From Taxawa tesnikishii (nom. ined.) (lineage: Eukaryota; Ascomycota; Dothideomycetes; Dothideales), in assembly GCA_030247885.1 (NCBI GenBank), contig JAPDRO010000001.1:2418001-2482000 (forward strand): a stretch of DNA of 64,000 nucleotides, in the 5' to 3' direction. Numbering within the stretch: position 1 is the first letter of the stretch; every line of letters starts with the position of its first letter. A program made the position numbers and the translations under genes. The notes beneath the pieces were generated by a model. It saw nothing but the letters and a program-made list of their open reading frames with translations. It was not told the origin of the DNA and searched no databases. This document shows positions 1-10,327 of this stretch, in pieces.

Positions 1-401
1 GCAAGGCAGCGAGTGCGCACGCGTCATCTGCGGCGCTGAGAGTGGAGAGGCAGCACTTCGGGAACGCAGATGGCTGCGCGTGTATGGTGACGCGGTTCGT
101 TGTTGCCTGTGGGGTGTAGTGTATGGATTGCTGGAGAAGTGGGTCTGGGGTGGTGGTGGTAGTGGTGGAGAGACGGACGAGGGAGAGGGGAGGGATAGGT
201 AGAGCGGTGCGGTGTTTGCGGGCGCTGCACCGGACGCAAAAGTGACGGGTTCCGGGGCTGATGCAGGTGTTCTTCTTCTTCCTCTTCTTCTTCTTCTTCT
301 TCCCCATCAGCTGACGAATCCTCGTCACGCTCGTCCTCCTTGATGTGAAAGGCGTGCAAAGCCTCTTCCGGCAGGGCACGGGGGTCGTTGCGAGGTACCA
401 T
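1..401 (-). CDS. Possible 5' part of an acidic protein running off the left edge
   Basis: An ATG at 399-401 (minus strand) opens a coding-like N-terminus (begins MVPRNDPRALPEEALHAF) that enters a run of glutamates coded by a GAA/GAG microsatellite at about 270-303. The starting frame stays open to a stop at 24. After the repeat, another frame is also open to the window edge and reads with several Cys residues (TRHFCVRCSARKHR), so an intron or a length error in the microsatellite could join the two. I do not recognise a family. The start looks real because the sequence before the repeat is balanced in composition, but the rest of the gene is outside the window. Low confidence. Confidence 0.3.
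270..303. repeat. (TTC)n / (GAA)n microsatellite
   Basis: Imperfect TTC trinucleotide run, read as poly-Glu on the minus strand inside the possible left-edge gene. Confidence 0.85.
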
Positions 402-533
402 GGTGATCCTGGGGGATGACGTCGGGTCAAGGGCGCTTGTTGCCGGGCAGGGGTCGAGTAAGCGAGGAAAAGGTAGATCGAAGTGTTGGAAGCCGGCGAG
501 ATGTCGTGCTGAGTCGGAAGGAAGGCCGGTTTG

Positions 534-574
534 GGAGGAGGAGGAGGAGGAGGAGGAGGAGGAAGAGGAGGAGA
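534..574. repeat. (GGA)n microsatellite
   Basis: Imperfect GGA/GAA run about 40 bases long. It generates the Glu- or Arg-rich frames seen around it, and no gene is supported here. Confidence 0.85.
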
Positions 575-793
575 AGGTGGTGGAAGATGATGTTGTGGGA
601 TTGTGTTGTGCACGCTGGGTGCTTGCGTCGGCGCCTTGCAGTGTCTGAGCCAGAGTGAGTGGCTTGGCGGGTGTTCAGGCTGACTTCTGCGTGTGCGACT
701 GCGTGTGCGTGCCTCAGCGCTGTGTTGATGGCCAAAGTCCCCACACTTTCAGGGTCCAAGTCATGCACGCCAGATCTTTCGCCTGTCCCACCG

Positions 794-823
794 GACTCAG
801 ACTCAGACTCAGACTCAGACTCG
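794..823. repeat. (ACTCAG)n hexanucleotide repeat
   Basis: About five tandem copies of a six-base unit (GACTCA/ACTCAG register). Confidence 0.85.
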
Positions 824-882
824 TGTCCAGTATCCACTCGCTGACGGAAGCTTGTTGTCGCGCTTGTGCGGATCAACACGAA

Positions 883-912
883 AGAAGCAGAAGCAGAAGC
901 AGAAGCAGAAGC
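883..912. repeat. (AGAAGC)n hexanucleotide repeat
   Basis: About five tandem copies of AGAAGC, only 60 bases from the ACTCAG array. Confidence 0.85.
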
Positions 913-1842
913 GGATCCGTCCGTGTTTCTGTTTCTTTCTTTTGCTCTTCCTCTTCCCTCTCTCTCTCTCTCGTGTCTTTATTCAGCAAGCAGCAAGCAG
1001 AAAAGGAGGACGCTGCTAGGTAATTAGACGCCGACCAGTCCTGACAACGGCCCTCCTCAGGAACGCACGTTGCACCGGCTGGACTGTTTACTTGGAGCCA
1101 GTCGCAACGCTTCGCATTCCCACGACTCGCGCCCCCACCCCACAGACCGACTATCGACTCCAGTCTCCGCCAAAGCCGCACGCACAAAAGATACCCTTAC
1201 GGGCGATCATATGCTCTGGCCAGGCCCCAAGCCAGTCCGGGCACACGCTCACGCTTCTGTTCGCCTGTAAAGCTCTCACCGCCAAACACCTGCCTTTCCA
1301 CTCGCCGCCTCTCACTGGCTTGTCGAGAACCTACCTCCAGCTATCCTGCTGCACGTGAACCAAGCGCGTGCGCCCTGAGTCAAAGCCCTTTGTTTCACTT
1401 CGGCACTCGTCGCAACCGCAACGCAACATCCTCGGCCGCGGCCCCTGGTGGCTAAAACAGTCGCTCACTCGTTGCCAGATCTTCATCTCTCAACGCAGCC
1501 GTTTGTAACGGGTCATCGGCATGATGTCTACCTCATCTCCCTCCATTCCCCCGTACACGTGAAACTGTCACAAGGAGGAGATTGCCATCTGGGGTAGCAT
1601 GACACATTGCTGTTTCGGAGGCGCTATTCTGGGAACCGGGGCTTCGGAGACCATGGCGTCTTCATGCTATTCCGTTCCCTGGCCCCGAGACAGCTCGATA
1701 TTGTACAAATCCAGGCCTCAACCGAAAGCCAACCCAGTCATTTGGCCCGACCTAGAGAATCCGCTCTCTGCGAAACAACACGGAGACTTCCCGTCTCCGA
1801 GCTAAGCGTTCAACAGTCCTTCCCCTCCTCCAATCCCCCATC

Positions 1843-3909
1843 TCAGCCAGCTTTCTGTTTCTTGACCGCGCCAGCCTGAATCTGGATCCTCTGCCTCTTC
1901 ACTCCGCCGCCCGCACCAAGCACCTTCTCATCTGCCTTCTCCTCACCATCCCCGTCTCCAGACGGCCGCGGCGGTAGTCCCGGAGGCAGCGGTGGCCTCA
2001 GCCCATCCGCATCAACCACCCACCCCTCCCTCTTCAACTGCTTCCACTTTTCCCCGACCTTCCACCTAATCAGGTCGCCCGTCGCTCTGGCATCCTCCAA
2101 ACTGTCGTGACCCGCTGCACCGCCCGTCTGGATCTCGCGGCCCAGATACTTGCTCGTGAGCATCTTGAGACCGAAACGGTAGGGCAGTTTGCGCGGATGT
2201 GGGAAAAGTATCACGCTGTCGATGACGGTTGGATGGCAGAGGCGCACCGTGTTGAGATCGTTGTCTATTGCGTGTCCGATTAAGGGCGTCTGCGGCGTGA
2301 TGAACGAGCAGAGGAGGCCGCGGGCCGCTTGAGGCGAGTCGACGACTGGCAGGGAAGGCGGGCTGTCATCGTTCCTCTGTGGGGGCGGAGGCTCTGTGCC
2401 GTACGGAATGGCGGATGCAAAAGCCTCAGGGAACACGCCGGAGAAGCGAGAGTTCAAGTCCAAAACCGCGCCTTGCGGACGTACGAGCACGTCGATCAAG
2501 GCCTGCCCGTCAGGCCAGGAGGTGGCGGTTAGACGGATGAGCTCGAGACCGTAGACGGTATAGCCCATCTCGCAGTCAAAGGTCACTGCAGCCGGGACCT
2601 TGCCGTCGGGACCCTTGGCTGGGTTAGCGTTCTCTGGCGTCCAGACGAAGGGGAGAACGGAAGCAAGACGCTTGGCTTCGCTGATCTTGAAGACGTGCGA
2701 GTCGGCAGTAGTGCAGCCTCTTGTACCCAACGCTTCGTGGCAACAGGTGTAAACGTCTTGTTTCGGACCCGTGATGGCATCTGTTTTCTCGCGCTTGAGA
2801 GTAAACTTCCGACCCCAGTGATGGACACATGGCCCGTTAGTGGTGAGGGCGCCGTCTTCCTGCCGCCGATCGGGATAGATGCGGAATCGAGAGCCGCAGC
2901 GATCGCAGGTTTCATGGTTGAGTGAGGCGGCAACGGCAGCCCTGGCTTCTTCAATCTCTGCAGGGGTCGGAGGTGTAGGCACGTATCCGAACTTCGCCAG
3001 CGGAGCTTGATCGATGACGAGTCTCGATAGAACAAAGTGTTCCTGATCGGTGGCCAGTCCCGTATCGAGCGGTGGTGGAGACTTCTTTGCGGGTGGCGAA
3101 ACCTTACCCGTGTCTCTGACGAACGTTTCGAGGACGTATGCCCTCCACTCTTCCAGCTTCATCTTCTTGTACTTGGCGATCTGGTTCTTGATCACGTTTG
3201 CGTAGACATTGGCGTTCTCTCGTGCCAGTTTCTCTTCTACATCCAGCGCGAACTTGATAAGTTCATCGTCGGTAAGTGTCAAAGCCTCCTTGTTGGGTAC
3301 TGTGCTTTTGGCGAGAGCAGTGTTTTGGACCTTCATCTGCTCATGCATGTGACGAACGTACAGGGTCCGCTTGGCGTGTCCAGCTGGATCATTTGGTATC
3401 ATGCGTGGATTGAGGGTCTCCTTTACTTCCTTCTTGGCCGGAGCAGCCGTTCCCTTCGCAGGAGTTGTCTTAGCTAGTGCGCTTTGCAACGACGGAGGTG
3501 ATACTGGTCTGTTGAGTGTTTGGGGTGGTTTCTTAGCCAGCGATTCAGTGCTGTTAGTTTGCGCCTTCTTGCTTGCAGGCTGAGGTACATTTCTGGCGGG
3601 TCTGCTGTCTTCGGAAGGCAATTCTGGGATGCCTCTGGTTGGGTCGTATTTTGGAATAGGCACAAATTGTGCGTCTTGGGCAACGGGTTTCTTCGTGCCG
3701 TCGTCGAGCTTCCTTCTCTTCGTTACGCCGCCATAATCGCTGTCTGAGTGGTCCGAGACCCCTGTGTTTGTTTGAAGAGGCTCAGTTAACTTGGCATCCG
3801 ATGGCACCGCGTCTTGCTGAATGCTATGAGAGAACATGCAGTTGTATAGTTGACACGTCTGGCCCGCAGGACACGAGACGTTCTTGAGCAGCCCCAATGG
3901 CTTGAACAT
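1843..3909 (-). CDS. REX3: RNA exonuclease 3 (REX3-type DEDDh 3'-5' exonuclease)
   Basis: Single-exon gene of 688 residues. The family trims the 3' ends of structured RNAs (RNase MRP RNA, some snRNA/rRNA precursors in yeast) and acts in the nucleus. The N-terminus (MFKPLGLL...) has a short CCCH-like Cys/His knot at about residues 13-28. A low-complexity linker follows to about 160. A Cys/His cluster lies at about 335-405 (CDRCG, CVHHWG, TCCHEALGTRGC). The exonuclease domain runs from about 440 to 615, with Exo I DCEMGY (445-450), Exo II GHAIDNDLNT (about 545-554) and Exo III HDSLEDARATGD (601-612), which supply the metal-binding acidic residues and the catalytic His. A basic C-terminal tail with KRQR and KKQK could be a nuclear signal. 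The frame is intact. It is divergent from the lipase gene at 4691. Confidence 0.9.
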   Translation of the reverse strand: MFKPLGLLKNVSCPAGQTCQLYNCMFSHSIQQDAVPSDAKLTEPLQTNTGVSDHSDSDYGGVTKRRKLDDGTKKPVAQDAQFVPIPKYDPTRGIPELPSEDSRPARNVPQPASKKAQTNSTESLAKKPPQTLNRPVSPPSLQSALAKTTPAKGTAAPAKKEVKETLNPRMIPNDPAGHAKRTLYVRHMHEQMKVQNTALAKSTVPNKEALTLTDDELIKFALDVEEKLARENANVYANVIKNQIAKYKKMKLEEWRAYVLETFVRDTGKVSPPAKKSPPPLDTGLATDQEHFVLSRLVIDQAPLAKFGYVPTPPTPAEIEEARAAVAASLNHETCDRCGSRFRIYPDRRQEDGALTTNGPCVHHWGRKFTLKREKTDAITGPKQDVYTCCHEALGTRGCTTADSHVFKISEAKRLASVLPFVWTPENANPAKGPDGKVPAAVTFDCEMGYTVYGLELIRLTATSWPDGQALIDVLVRPQGAVLDLNSRFSGVFPEAFASAIPYGTEPPPPQRNDDSPPSLPVVDSPQAARGLLCSFITPQTPLIGHAIDNDLNTVRLCHPTVIDSVILFPHPRKLPYRFGLKMLTSKYLGREIQTGGAAGHDSLEDARATGDLIRWKVGEKWKQLKREGWVVDADGLRPPLPPGLPPRPSGDGDGEEKADEKVLGAGGGVKRQRIQIQAGAVKKQKAG

Positions 3910-4690
3910 CTTGCCTGTTCACTTGAACGAGCCTTGTTCATGTAGTTGAGTGAAGCAGATGTTTTCAGTGAACCGGTTTACGAGTATATGGAGACCTCCA
4001 GGTGTAGTTGTTCGGTTACTTCCAAGTTTAGTACGACCTTTGCGACAGCCAGAGAATCGTCTCACACGAAATAGGCTAAGCACTTACTCTGGCTCATCAC
4101 TTTTGTCCGTGAGCGAGTACAGAAGTGAACGGATTTGGAGTCAAAGAAGCGACTCGGCAACTGAAGAGTTACGGACGTTGGTTTTGCCCGAAGCAGTCCA
4201 TGCGAAGTATTGTCTTCAGGACTGACTGGCTGGGTTGCTCAGACCTCCACAAGAGTGCAAACGACAGCTTTGAGGTGCGACTCCGCCGGGTTGCTTCTTC
4301 CGGCAAGTTCAAGCCGAAACAGAGTTGTTGCGGTGTGTCTGTCTCTATACCATAAGTCCCGTGATGCAGAAGTTCGTTCCTCAGGAGCCGATGCCCGTGG
4401 TTATCCTCGAAGAATTGGATTGCCGCTTCTGGACGACTCGGAGGACGGAGGTCAAAGGTTGCGGGTTCGGCCGAATTGCGTCCCGGGGCGCTCGCCCCGA
4501 TCCTTAGGCACGCACGATTGAACTATGTCATCGTCACTCACACTCGCACACAGACACCGATGTTGCGCTCCGCTGCGCCACATTGCAACAACGCTCAAAT
4601 GTACGGACGTACCATGTTATGATAAAAGGACCTGAGTCGCTTCCATACGACAGCCGATTCCGGACGATATTCTGACCTACACGCACAAAA
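3910..4690. other. Shared divergent upstream region
   Basis: 780 bases between the starts of the REX3-type gene (-) and the lipase gene (+). No gene is supported. It must hold both promoters, but I see no recognisable element. Confidence 0.5.
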
Positions 4691-6066
4691 ATGGCTGCGA
4701 AAACGACAGGTTCCGCTGACCACCTCTGCGTTCTTATCCATGGGTGAGTATAATGTGCGCACAAGCGCTGGCGCGACAGCTTGTCTTTAGGGAGGTCGTG
4801 GCTGATGTGTAAGCAAGCCTATGGGGAAATCCTGGCCATCTCGCGTACTTGGAGAAGTCGTTGAGAGAAGCATACCCGGAAGACCAAGTCCACATCCTTC
4901 TAGCCAAGAGCAATGCCGACAGCTTCACCTACGATGGTATAGAGCTCGGCGGTGAGCGCACAACGGCCGAGATTGAGGACAAGATCAAGGAGCTGGAAGA
5001 GAACGGGACCGAGCTCAAGAAGTTGAGCGTGATTGGATATTCGCTTGGAGGGCTGGTGGCACGCTACACGATTGGGCTATTGTTTTCGAGAGGGCTATTC
5101 GACAGGATACAGCCGGTCAATTTCACGACGTTTGCGACCCCTCATCTCGGTGTTCGGACGCCATTGTTAGGCCCTCATTCTTACATCTTCAACGTGCTTG
5201 GAGCACGTACACTGAGCCAATCTGGCCGGCAACTTTTCTTGATCGATAGCTTCCGGGACACCAACCGCCCGCTCCTTTCAGTCATGGCCGACCCGAACAG
5301 CATCTTCATTCGAGCCCTATCCCAATTCAAGAACCGGACCCTCTACTGCAATATTGTCAATGACAAGAGCGTGCCCTGGTATACATCCTCCGTCACCAAA
5401 ACCGACCCCTTCATAGATCTGGATGCAGTTGAGCTTCGGCCACTGAAAGGCTACGAGGGCGCGCTACTGGATCCTGACGAACCAGTTCGGCCAAAGACAA
5501 TGCCGCAGCTTGGTCTCCTGCAGAGATTGCAGATGTCTGGACGCGCAACGCTGAGCGCTCTTCCTTTCGTTCTACTCCTCTCCGTAGTCATACCGATCGG
5601 CAGCACCGTGTTCTTGATCAACAGCGGATACCAAACCTTCCGGTCAGCGCAGCGTGTCAGATTGCATGAGTCCGGTCAGGCTGGCGTTGGCATCGAACAT
5701 TACCGCATTCCCTTGATCGAAGAGGCGCGCAGTCTAGGAGATCGGGTGTACAGGCGGTTAGGCCATGAACAAGGAGAGGACTATCTTCCCACGCCACCGC
5801 CGGAGGAAGAGATTGAGAGCAAAGAGGCGCGTGCTGAAGCGCGGGCAGTAAATTCGCACGACAAATTTCCGACGCTTGCCTTGACCCCGGAACAATTCGA
5901 GATGATCGAAAACCTGGATCGAGTTGGCTTGAAGAAATACCCCGTGCACATCACAAAGGTCAGGCACAGTCATGCGGCCATTGTGGTGAGGAGCAAGCTT
6001 CGAGAAAAATGGTTCTCCGAGGGTAAGGTGGTCGTCAGGCATTGGGTCGAGCACTTTGAGGTGTAA
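4691..6066 (+). CDS. ROG1-type serine lipase/esterase (DUF676 family)
   Basis: Two exons, 4691-4743 and 4818-6066, with a 74-nt intron (donor GTGAGT, acceptor CAAG). Splicing rebuilds the oxyanion-side motif VLIHGLWGNPGHL, which neither exon shows alone, and gives 433 residues. The family is alpha/beta-hydrolase lipases acting on lipid droplets and membranes (yeast ROG1, YDL109C). The nucleophile elbow GYSLGG lies about 110 residues in, and a Ser/Asp/His triad is expected. A single hydrophobic stretch (ALPFVLLLSVVIPIGSTVF) near the middle may anchor it to membrane. The C-terminal half is charged. The start is chosen because MAAKTTGSADHLCVLIHG fits the family N-terminus directly. The frame is intact. 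Confidence 0.85.
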
Positions 6067-7304
6067 TTCAAGCTAGCAATAGAGATTTGGGCAGCAGGGA
6101 GTTTCCGGTGTGGGCTGCTTGTTGGGTTTGAGTAATGCTGAGGATTCCCCATGGCTTGTCATCCGTTGATGGCTGGATATAGAGATTGATTCACCGCAGA
6201 ATACCAGGACATGTCACAGCGCAGTGATGTCGCTTGCAATTTCGAAAGCACAGCACATCTCGACGGTTTCGTTTAAGAACGGTGAACTAGTCTAGTTTGT
6301 CGGTCACGCCTAGTTTGGGTCTTTCGAACCAACTAAACTTGGGCCTTCACAAAGTGCTCACCAGGCCCTGGGACTTTGAGAGCGTCTTGTGGATTCACGA
6401 CTCACGAACCGATGTGGCTCTCTCCATTCATCCTTTTTGGCGACCTTGCCAATCAGCTGACCTGCAAGTCAAAGGCGAGGCGCAAGCAGCGTGACCTCCC
6501 TACGTCCTCAATGTCATTGTCGTCTACTCGACGTTTGTTGACAAGTAGCAAGCAGTAAGTCAGTGCTACACTGCATGGCATCCAGGCTGCTTTACCAGCA
6601 AAGCTCAACCCGTTAGAGACCTCGAGAATGGACACTCCCGAAGATGTGACTGAGTACGCGCTTTGCGAGAGGTGTTTGCACGAGCTTTGGACGTCCGATC
6701 TCTGGCAGCGACTCTGCTTTGAGGAGCAGCCTGAAGTGTCTTTTAGGATAAAGTCCAAACATTTACGCCCATGCAACTCTATAACCCCTCAAATCAGAAT
6801 TGCCGGTGGTGTGAGTTCTTCTTGGGGCTAATCTCCTATATGACGTCGAGGCAGATACGCAAGCATATTTTGCGGACCTCTATCTAGCAGCGCTGTATCG
6901 AGTGGAGCCAATTGGGAAGTACCGTGGCGTTGTCGTCACTATCCGTCGGTCACCAGACAGAACCGAAGCCGGTGAGAAAGGCTCCGAGAAAGGCAAGGAA
7001 TGAGTAATAGAGAATTCAGGCGGGGAAGAAAAGAGAAAAGATGTAGAAGAACAACAACAGGAAGAAGAGGGGAGGAAGAGGAGGAAGAAGAAGAGGAAGA
7101 AATCTACGTAGCAGATATCATGCTTGGCATGTATGCAGCTTTAGGTTGGTGGTTCACTTGGATATCATGCTGGTTGGCACAACCTTTAGAAACATACGAT
7201 GGTAAAGTATAGTTCCTTGACTTCCAAACGCTAAGGGCGAAGGAGCGATTGAGTAGCAAAGCAGGCTAGGGAGATGTTTTCACTAAAGATACAACAGCAG
7301 TCTC
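6067..7304. other. Intergenic with one weak gene candidate and a GAA/GAG-rich stretch
   Basis: The 3' flanks of the lipase (+) and permease (-) genes meet here. A possible small gene at 6628-6926 is listed separately. At about 7055-7100 there is an A/G-rich GAAGAG stretch that makes an artificial poly-Glu frame. Nothing else is supported. Confidence 0.5.
6628..6926 (+). CDS. Doubtful small two-exon gene
   Basis: An ATG at 6628 opens a frame with a CERC pair. At 6811-6854 there is an intron-like segment (GTGAGT, GCTAAT, CAG, 44 nt). Joining it in the starting frame stops at about 6887. A different frame continues as plausible coding sequence (AYFADLYLAALYRVEP...) to a TGA at about 7003. The two halves are not in one frame with this splice, so either the model is wrong, an indel is present, or this is not a gene. 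No family is recognised. The end given here is only approximate. Confidence 0.15.
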
Positions 7305-8990
7305 CTACCTCCCAAACTTCTTCACCTCTAACCATCTCAAAGGCGGGAAGGAAATCAGGGAGAAACCACATCCAACCCATACGCCGATATCCGAACCCGC
7401 ATCACCGGCCAGGGCGGCTAATGGGCCGGTAAACCATGTCTGGTACATTCCCAGAACAGCGCCCACCCAACCAAGCAAGAACGCAATCAAAGCAGCAACG
7501 CCGACGGGCAGCTTGCTCCCGTCTTCCCAAGCCGCCCAGTCACAGCCCCCGAGGCGACGCTTGAACAGCAGGTGTTCTTCGAGGACGATGCAGACCATGA
7601 TCATGAGCCAGTAGCCCATCAGTGCAAGGAAGTTCGTGAAGATGATGAAGAGCTGGTTGCGGCCTGCGAGCGCGCACACGAGTTGAATGACCACAAGCAC
7701 CACAGCCCAGATCCAACGGGGACGGCTTTGCCGTAACGGCCCATGATTTGGCAGCCCAGTGCGGCCGAGTAACAGCCTGTCATAACTTTGGGTCAGAACG
7801 ACTCTTGCGAATGCAGAGCAGGAGAGCCGTTTGAAGGGGTTTGCCTGCTTACCTGGCACGTTATTCGCAATGACGCCGAGCGCAACAATGACGGCACAGA
7901 ACTTTCCAAACCCGTGCAGCGGGCTGTAACCGGCCGTGATGAGAGCACCCGATGACACGGCGTATGCGTCCGACCAGGTTTGGTTGACAGCGACGCCCGA
8001 AGCGAGCCCAACACCGAGCATATTCACAAAGGAAAAGGACAGCGTGAGGCCGGCGAATGTGAGAGCGAAAATCTTCCATTTTGTTGTGTTCTCTGGATAG
8101 TAGACGTAAAAGTCTGACGCGGCCGCAGCCCACGAGTTGGGCAGGTAGAGGCAGAGCGAAAAGAACGAAAGGCGGTTCGCTGCGATGGCCGAGGCGCTGC
8201 CGACGGACTGCAGCGAGGTATCAAAGCTAGGACCTGCGCAGCCGACGAGCACGAAGAGAACGATCAGTTGCGGAAGCCAAGCGAAGCTATATAGCTCTAT
8301 TAGCTGTGATAAGACTGAACATGAGGCACACACATACCGCTCATAGACATGGAAAACAGCAAGGCCAAACACAGCGATGATGCAGACGATAACAGCAACG
8401 ACGATGACCCCGACTGCAATTGTCATATTGCCACCGCTGACCGCCGACAGGACTTGACCTCCAATGATGCAGTCGATTGTGCAGTATCCCAACATGAGGA
8501 TAATATTTAGAAGCGTCGTGATCTTGGCCGGGTAGTAGCCCATGAAGTAGCGAGCAACTACCATAGTACGGTTACCGCTCTCTGCACCCCAAGTAGCCAT
8601 GTAAGCCGTAGAAAAGGCTCCAAAGAAAGCTCCGAAGACCGCGCACAGTGCACTGTCGGTGAACCCCAAGCTGTATACCAGGGGTCCGCAAAGCCCAACA
8701 GCCAGGTTGTTAATGGACATGTTGGCACTGAACCACAGCAGCAGCATTTGAATGTAGCCCATAAGTGAGGGAGCCTGCCTCTCTTCCGGCGGAACGCGAG
8801 CAATGCCACGAGCCTCGAAGCCGGCCAGGTTCTCGATGCGGGTGTTCCATCGCTGGAAGATAGTTGGATTTGCTAGAGGGGCGGTGGCGACAAATGTGTG
8901 GGGCGAAGAGGAAGCAGAGAAGACATTAACAGAGGCGGTCTTTTCAACATCTACCGCTGGGAAGATAGAGGGCCCGGTTTTCGGTTCCAT
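7305..8990 (-). CDS. NCS1 purine/cytosine permease (FCY2/FcyB-like), with one frame break
   Basis: Three exons on the minus strand: 8990-8338, 8286-7853 and 7776-7305, with introns 8337-8287 (51 nt) and 7852-7777 (76 nt). The family imports cytosine, adenine, guanine or hypoxanthine with protons through 12 membrane segments in the plasma membrane. Visible features are a hydrophilic N-terminus of about 90 residues, many hydrophobic helices, the loop NNVPGCYSAALGCQIMGRYG rebuilt across intron 2, and the C-terminal EEHLLFKRR motif. Just after that loop the sequence reads KAVP in one frame and RWIWAVV in the next. A single missing G in the GGGG run at 7718-7721 would explain it. No alternative acceptor restores the frame, because intron 2 is not a multiple of three. 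The gene is either mis-sequenced at this run or truly inactivated. Confidence 0.85.
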   Translation of the reverse strand: MEPKTGPSIFPAVDVEKTASVNVFSASSSPHTFVATAPLANPTIFQRWNTRIENLAGFEARGIARVPPEERQAPSLMGYIQMLLLWFSANMSINNLAVGLCGPLVYSLGFTDSALCAVFGAFFGAFSTAYMATWGAESGNRTMVVARYFMGYYPAKITTLLNIILMLGYCTIDCIIGGQVLSAVSGGNMTIAVGVIVVAVIVCIIAVFGLAVFHVYERYVCASCSVLSQLIELYSFAWLPQLIVLFVLVGCAGPSFDTSLQSVGSASAIAANRLSFFSLCLYLPNSWAAAASDFYVYYPENTTKWKIFALTFAGLTLSFSFVNMLGVGLASGVAVNQTWSDAYAVSSGALITAGYSPLHGFGKFCAVIVALGVIANNVPGKQANPFKRLSCSAFARVVLTQSYDRLLLGRTGLPNHGPLRQSRPRWIWAVVLVVIQLVCALAGRNQLFIIFTNFLALMGYWLMIMVCIVLEEHLLFKRRLGGCDWAAWEDGSKLPVGVAALIAFLLGWVGAVLGMYQTWFTGPLAALAGDAGSDIGVWVGCGFSLISFPPLRWLEVKKFGR

Positions 8991-10327
8991 GATGGACCCG
9001 GGAGGCGTCTGTCAAACAGTGGTGAACAGAGAGATGCAACGATATGTTGGGTCCTGTTGAGAAAGACTCCGAGGTGTGATGAGAAGAAGATAAACCAAAG
9101 CAACTGGTAGGAGCAGAGTAAGGTTTTGACAGATGTGCAGGCGTAATCAATGCGGACGGAAGAGTAAGCTCGACACCTCGAGATCAGTGATAACAGCCCG
9201 AGTCGAAACATTGGTCTGGATATCGAGACGAGATGGGAATGGGTCAGGGCCTTGGTCGCTTTCCAGAACGGGTATCATGCGGATGCATGCTGCGCGAGAC
9301 CGACCCGAACTTACATGTAGGGCGTGGCACAGCATGTCGAGCTCAGCAAGGTGATACTGGCCCCTGCGCGAGTGGTACTGTACGTACCAGGATCTCAGCC
9401 AGCTGTGATAGGAAACGATCCGGAGTGAACTAGTGGCCGCGCATTGCGGAGTGCCTGCAGGCCTGTTCGCAAGTTTGGGCAACAACAACACGTCTTCATT
9501 ACTCGATTGAGTCTGTCCATGTTAGTCTGATCGAAGCATTATCTCAGGACAGGTATCGGTTGCTCGGTTGACCAATAGATGTGCAGACAAGCTTCAATCT
9601 ACGAGAAATCGCATGGACACGAACACGACAAGACGCCGAGGCAAGATTGGCAACAATGAGAGGATGAGGGTAAGATAAGCTAGTGGAGCTAGATCAAACG
9701 GATAAGAAGGCCGCCGGCTCATCTAGGTTAGACCCAAACGGCTGCCGTAGCGTCCCCGCGAGCTTAATAGATCAACTCGCTGTGCCCTACACGGCAACTG
9801 CACAATAATCTATTAGAGCTTCTGCACCATCTCAGCTCCTTCTCCACGCTACAAGCAAAGACTCTACGGTGCGAACCATGATTCATGGAGTCGTTCGCTT
9901 GGCTCTGTCCCGCCGCTCTGGTTCGTTACCATCTGAGCATCTGTATGATCTATGCTGCCATTACTCGCGGCATAGTTCTTCACAAAAACCAAAGCGAAGT
10001 GAGGGATAGCCTGTGTCGTGTGAAGCACCATCCCCTGCATTCATATCATGGAATCAAGATGTTCTAGCATAGGCGCAATATGTTCGTCGAGTACACGCCC
10101 AACTATAGCACTTCTTCTGCAGCTGGCGTACTCAGCTGCGACACACTGCAACAGCTCTCGACCATACACAATCAGCTTTTGAAGCGTTGCCCGCCATATT
10201 GTCATTCCCTCAAAGGTTGGCCATTGAGACATGGATCATGTATGTGTAAGGCATCATGCTCATCGCTGCTCGAATGTCAGTCTTACACTTGCGTGTACGC
10301 ACGGTCGCGACAACGCACTAATATCCA
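8991..10327. other. Intergenic, no supported gene
   Basis: Upstream of the permease (-) and of the rhodopsin-domain gene (+). Only short, unbiased frames are seen. The missing first exon of the rhodopsin-domain gene should lie in the right-hand part, but I could not place it. Confidence 0.5.

Larger units (their letters stand above)
402..1842. other. Intergenic, rich in simple repeats
   Basis: No supported gene. The stretch carries several short tandem repeats (listed separately) that create artificial poly-Glu, poly-Arg and Ser-Asp reading frames on both strands. It probably contains the 5' region of the left-edge gene and, at its right end, the 3' flank of the REX3-type gene. Confidence 0.6.

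Noticed and set aside
388-879. Overlapping frames of 80-150 codons with poly-Glu, poly-Arg or Ser-Asp repeats
   Set aside because: They are created by the GGA and ACTCAG microsatellites and have no balanced coding sequence on either side.
4440-4510. A GGGTTCGG-containing stretch that looked like a tRNA T-arm
   Set aside because: No matching acceptor stem, D-arm or anticodon arm could be paired around it.
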